Assembly: GCA_049680295.1 (NCBI GenBank)
Contig: JBAUHN010000267.1
Location: forward strand, 1-6,919
Origin: JBAUHN01 sp049680295
GTDB taxonomy: Bacteria; Pseudomonadota; Alphaproteobacteria; Rhodobacterales; Rhodobacteraceae
DNA length: 6,919 nt
Reading direction: 5' to 3'
Below the pieces are notes generated by a model that searched no databases, was not told the DNA's origin, and saw nothing but the letters and a program-made list of their open reading frames with translations. Both the position numbers and the translations under genes were made by a program. This document shows positions 6,254-6,919 of this stretch, in pieces (the first letter of the stretch is position 1; each line of letters begins with the position of its first letter).

Positions 6254-6919
6254 GTTTGCCGTCATTTTTGTCTTTTTTTGTGCGCTGATGACAGGCGCGC
6301 AGGCCCAGACACCCGCCATGAGCGAAAGCAGTTTTTGGTCCATGGAGGTTTCCACCGGTAATTTGCCCGCCGTTGCCGACCGCATCCCAGATGAGCCGCT
6401 GGTTGTAGATCTGCCTGCCAAGGGCCGAACCTTTGGTCAGCAAGGCGGCACGCTGCGCACATTGATTTCGCGCTCCAAGGATGTGCGCCAGATGGTGGTA
6501 TACGGCTACGCGCGTCTGGTTGGCTACGATGCCGACTACAATCTGAAAGCCGATATTCTGCGCGACTACGAAGTCAAGGATGGCCGCAAATTCACCTTCC
6601 ATCTGCGCCGTGGGCATCGCTGGTCAGATGGCACACCCTTTACGGCGCAGGACTTTGAATATTGGTGGGTCGATATTGCCAACAATTCTGAACTAAGCCC
6701 CACAGGCCCGCCAAACTATATGTTTGTAGATGGCATTCTGGCGGATGTGACGTTCCCGGACCCCTACACAATTGTGATCGAATGGCCAAAACCGAACCCG
6801 CGGTTGTTGCAGCTTCTCGCGCAGGCCAGCCCGCCGTTTCTCTATCGTCCGTCGCACTACCTTAAGCAATTCCACATCAAATACGCAGACAAAGAGGCGT
6901 TGGATGAACGCATAGACAA
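6246..6919 (+). CDS. Family 5 extracellular solute-binding protein of a peptide-type ABC importer (partial, 3' end outside window)
   Basis: This periplasmic protein captures the solute for the ATPase encoded just upstream. The first 224 codons are present. The start overlaps the ATPase gene by 8 nt, with AAGG at 6233-6236, 9 nt before the ATG. Residues 1-20 form a classical signal peptide: MHRF, a hydrophobic core rich in V, F and L, then AQA as the likely cleavage site before QTP. No lipobox is seen; Cys12 lies inside the hydrophobic core. After a leader of about 45 residues come hallmarks of the SBP_bac_5 fold: GGTLRTLI (67-74), YGYARLVGYD (86-95), the FTFHLRRGHRWSDGTPFTAQDFEYWW block (116-141) and YRPSHYLKQFH (200-210). 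The wording (SPTGPP, VDG) recalls an alphaproteobacterial subfamily distinct from DppA. Full members are usually over 500 aa, so more than half is missing. Ligand not predictable. Confidence 0.93.
   Translation, partial: MHRFAVIFVFFCALMTGAQAQTPAMSESSFWSMEVSTGNLPAVADRIPDEPLVVDLPAKGRTFGQQGGTLRTLISRSKDVRQMVVYGYARLVGYDADYNLKADILRDYEVKDGRKFTFHLRRGHRWSDGTPFTAQDFEYWWVDIANNSELSPTGPPNYMFVDGILADVTFPDPYTIVIEWPKPNPRLLQLLAQASPPFLYRPSHYLKQFHIKYADKEALDERID

Noticed and set aside
6003..6617. Minus-strand open frame of 204 codons spanning the ATPase/binding-protein junction
   Set aside because: It lies opposite two overlapping real genes with clear motifs, and its product shows no domain or plausible composition. 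It is a GC-driven shadow.

Overview
The window looks like a chromosomal segment from an alphaproteobacterium, most likely a marine Rhodobacteraceae (Roseobacter-group) member. I infer this from the moderately high GC by eye, the tightly packed operons, the style of the proteins and the gene mix (beta-oxidation genes beside a peptide-type ABC importer). No rRNA, tRNA or other taxonomic marker is present, so this is a judgement from protein resemblance. I see no mobile element, CRISPR array, tRNA or pseudogene, and every gene has an intact reading frame.

Left part (1 to 4309, all on the minus strand, so read from right to left). A small class I SAM-dependent methyltransferase-like gene (4309 to 3824) comes first. 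After 54 nt follows a FadB-type bifunctional enoyl-CoA hydratase/3-hydroxyacyl-CoA dehydrogenase (3769 to 1673). A thiolase (1676 to 504) overlaps it by 4 nt. After 13 nt comes an acyl-CoA dehydrogenase (490 to 1) that runs off the window's left edge. The last three genes cover a full turn of beta-oxidation: dehydrogenation, hydration, second oxidation and thiolysis. The acyl-CoA dehydrogenase resembles PimC, the large subunit of pimeloyl-CoA dehydrogenase. The order FadB-like, thiolase, PimC-like is reminiscent of the pim dicarboxylate-degradation operon of Rhodopseudomonas palustris, so the true substrates may be dicarboxylyl-CoAs rather than ordinary fatty acids.

Middle (4310 to 4483). This is a 174-nt divergent intergenic region that must hold the start signals for both directions. 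No convincing -35/-10 pair is visible. It does hold a 13-nt near-perfect direct repeat, one copy in front of each divergent gene, two short inverted repeats, and a tandem ACGT element. These are candidate operators.

Right part (4484 to the end, plus strand). A fused double-NBD ATPase of the Opp/Dpp/Gsi/Yej type (589 aa) overlaps by 8 nt a secreted family 5 solute-binding protein that is cut by the right edge. Membrane permease genes are expected just beyond the window. The system should import a peptide or similar small solute; the substrate cannot be told from sequence.

Apart from the divergent intergenic region there is no gene-free stretch over 60 nt. The window is largely ordinary core metabolism and transport. 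The points most worth checking are the pim-like gene order, the methyltransferase heading a beta-oxidation operon, and the shared repeat in the divergent promoter region. I see no sign of a wholly novel system.
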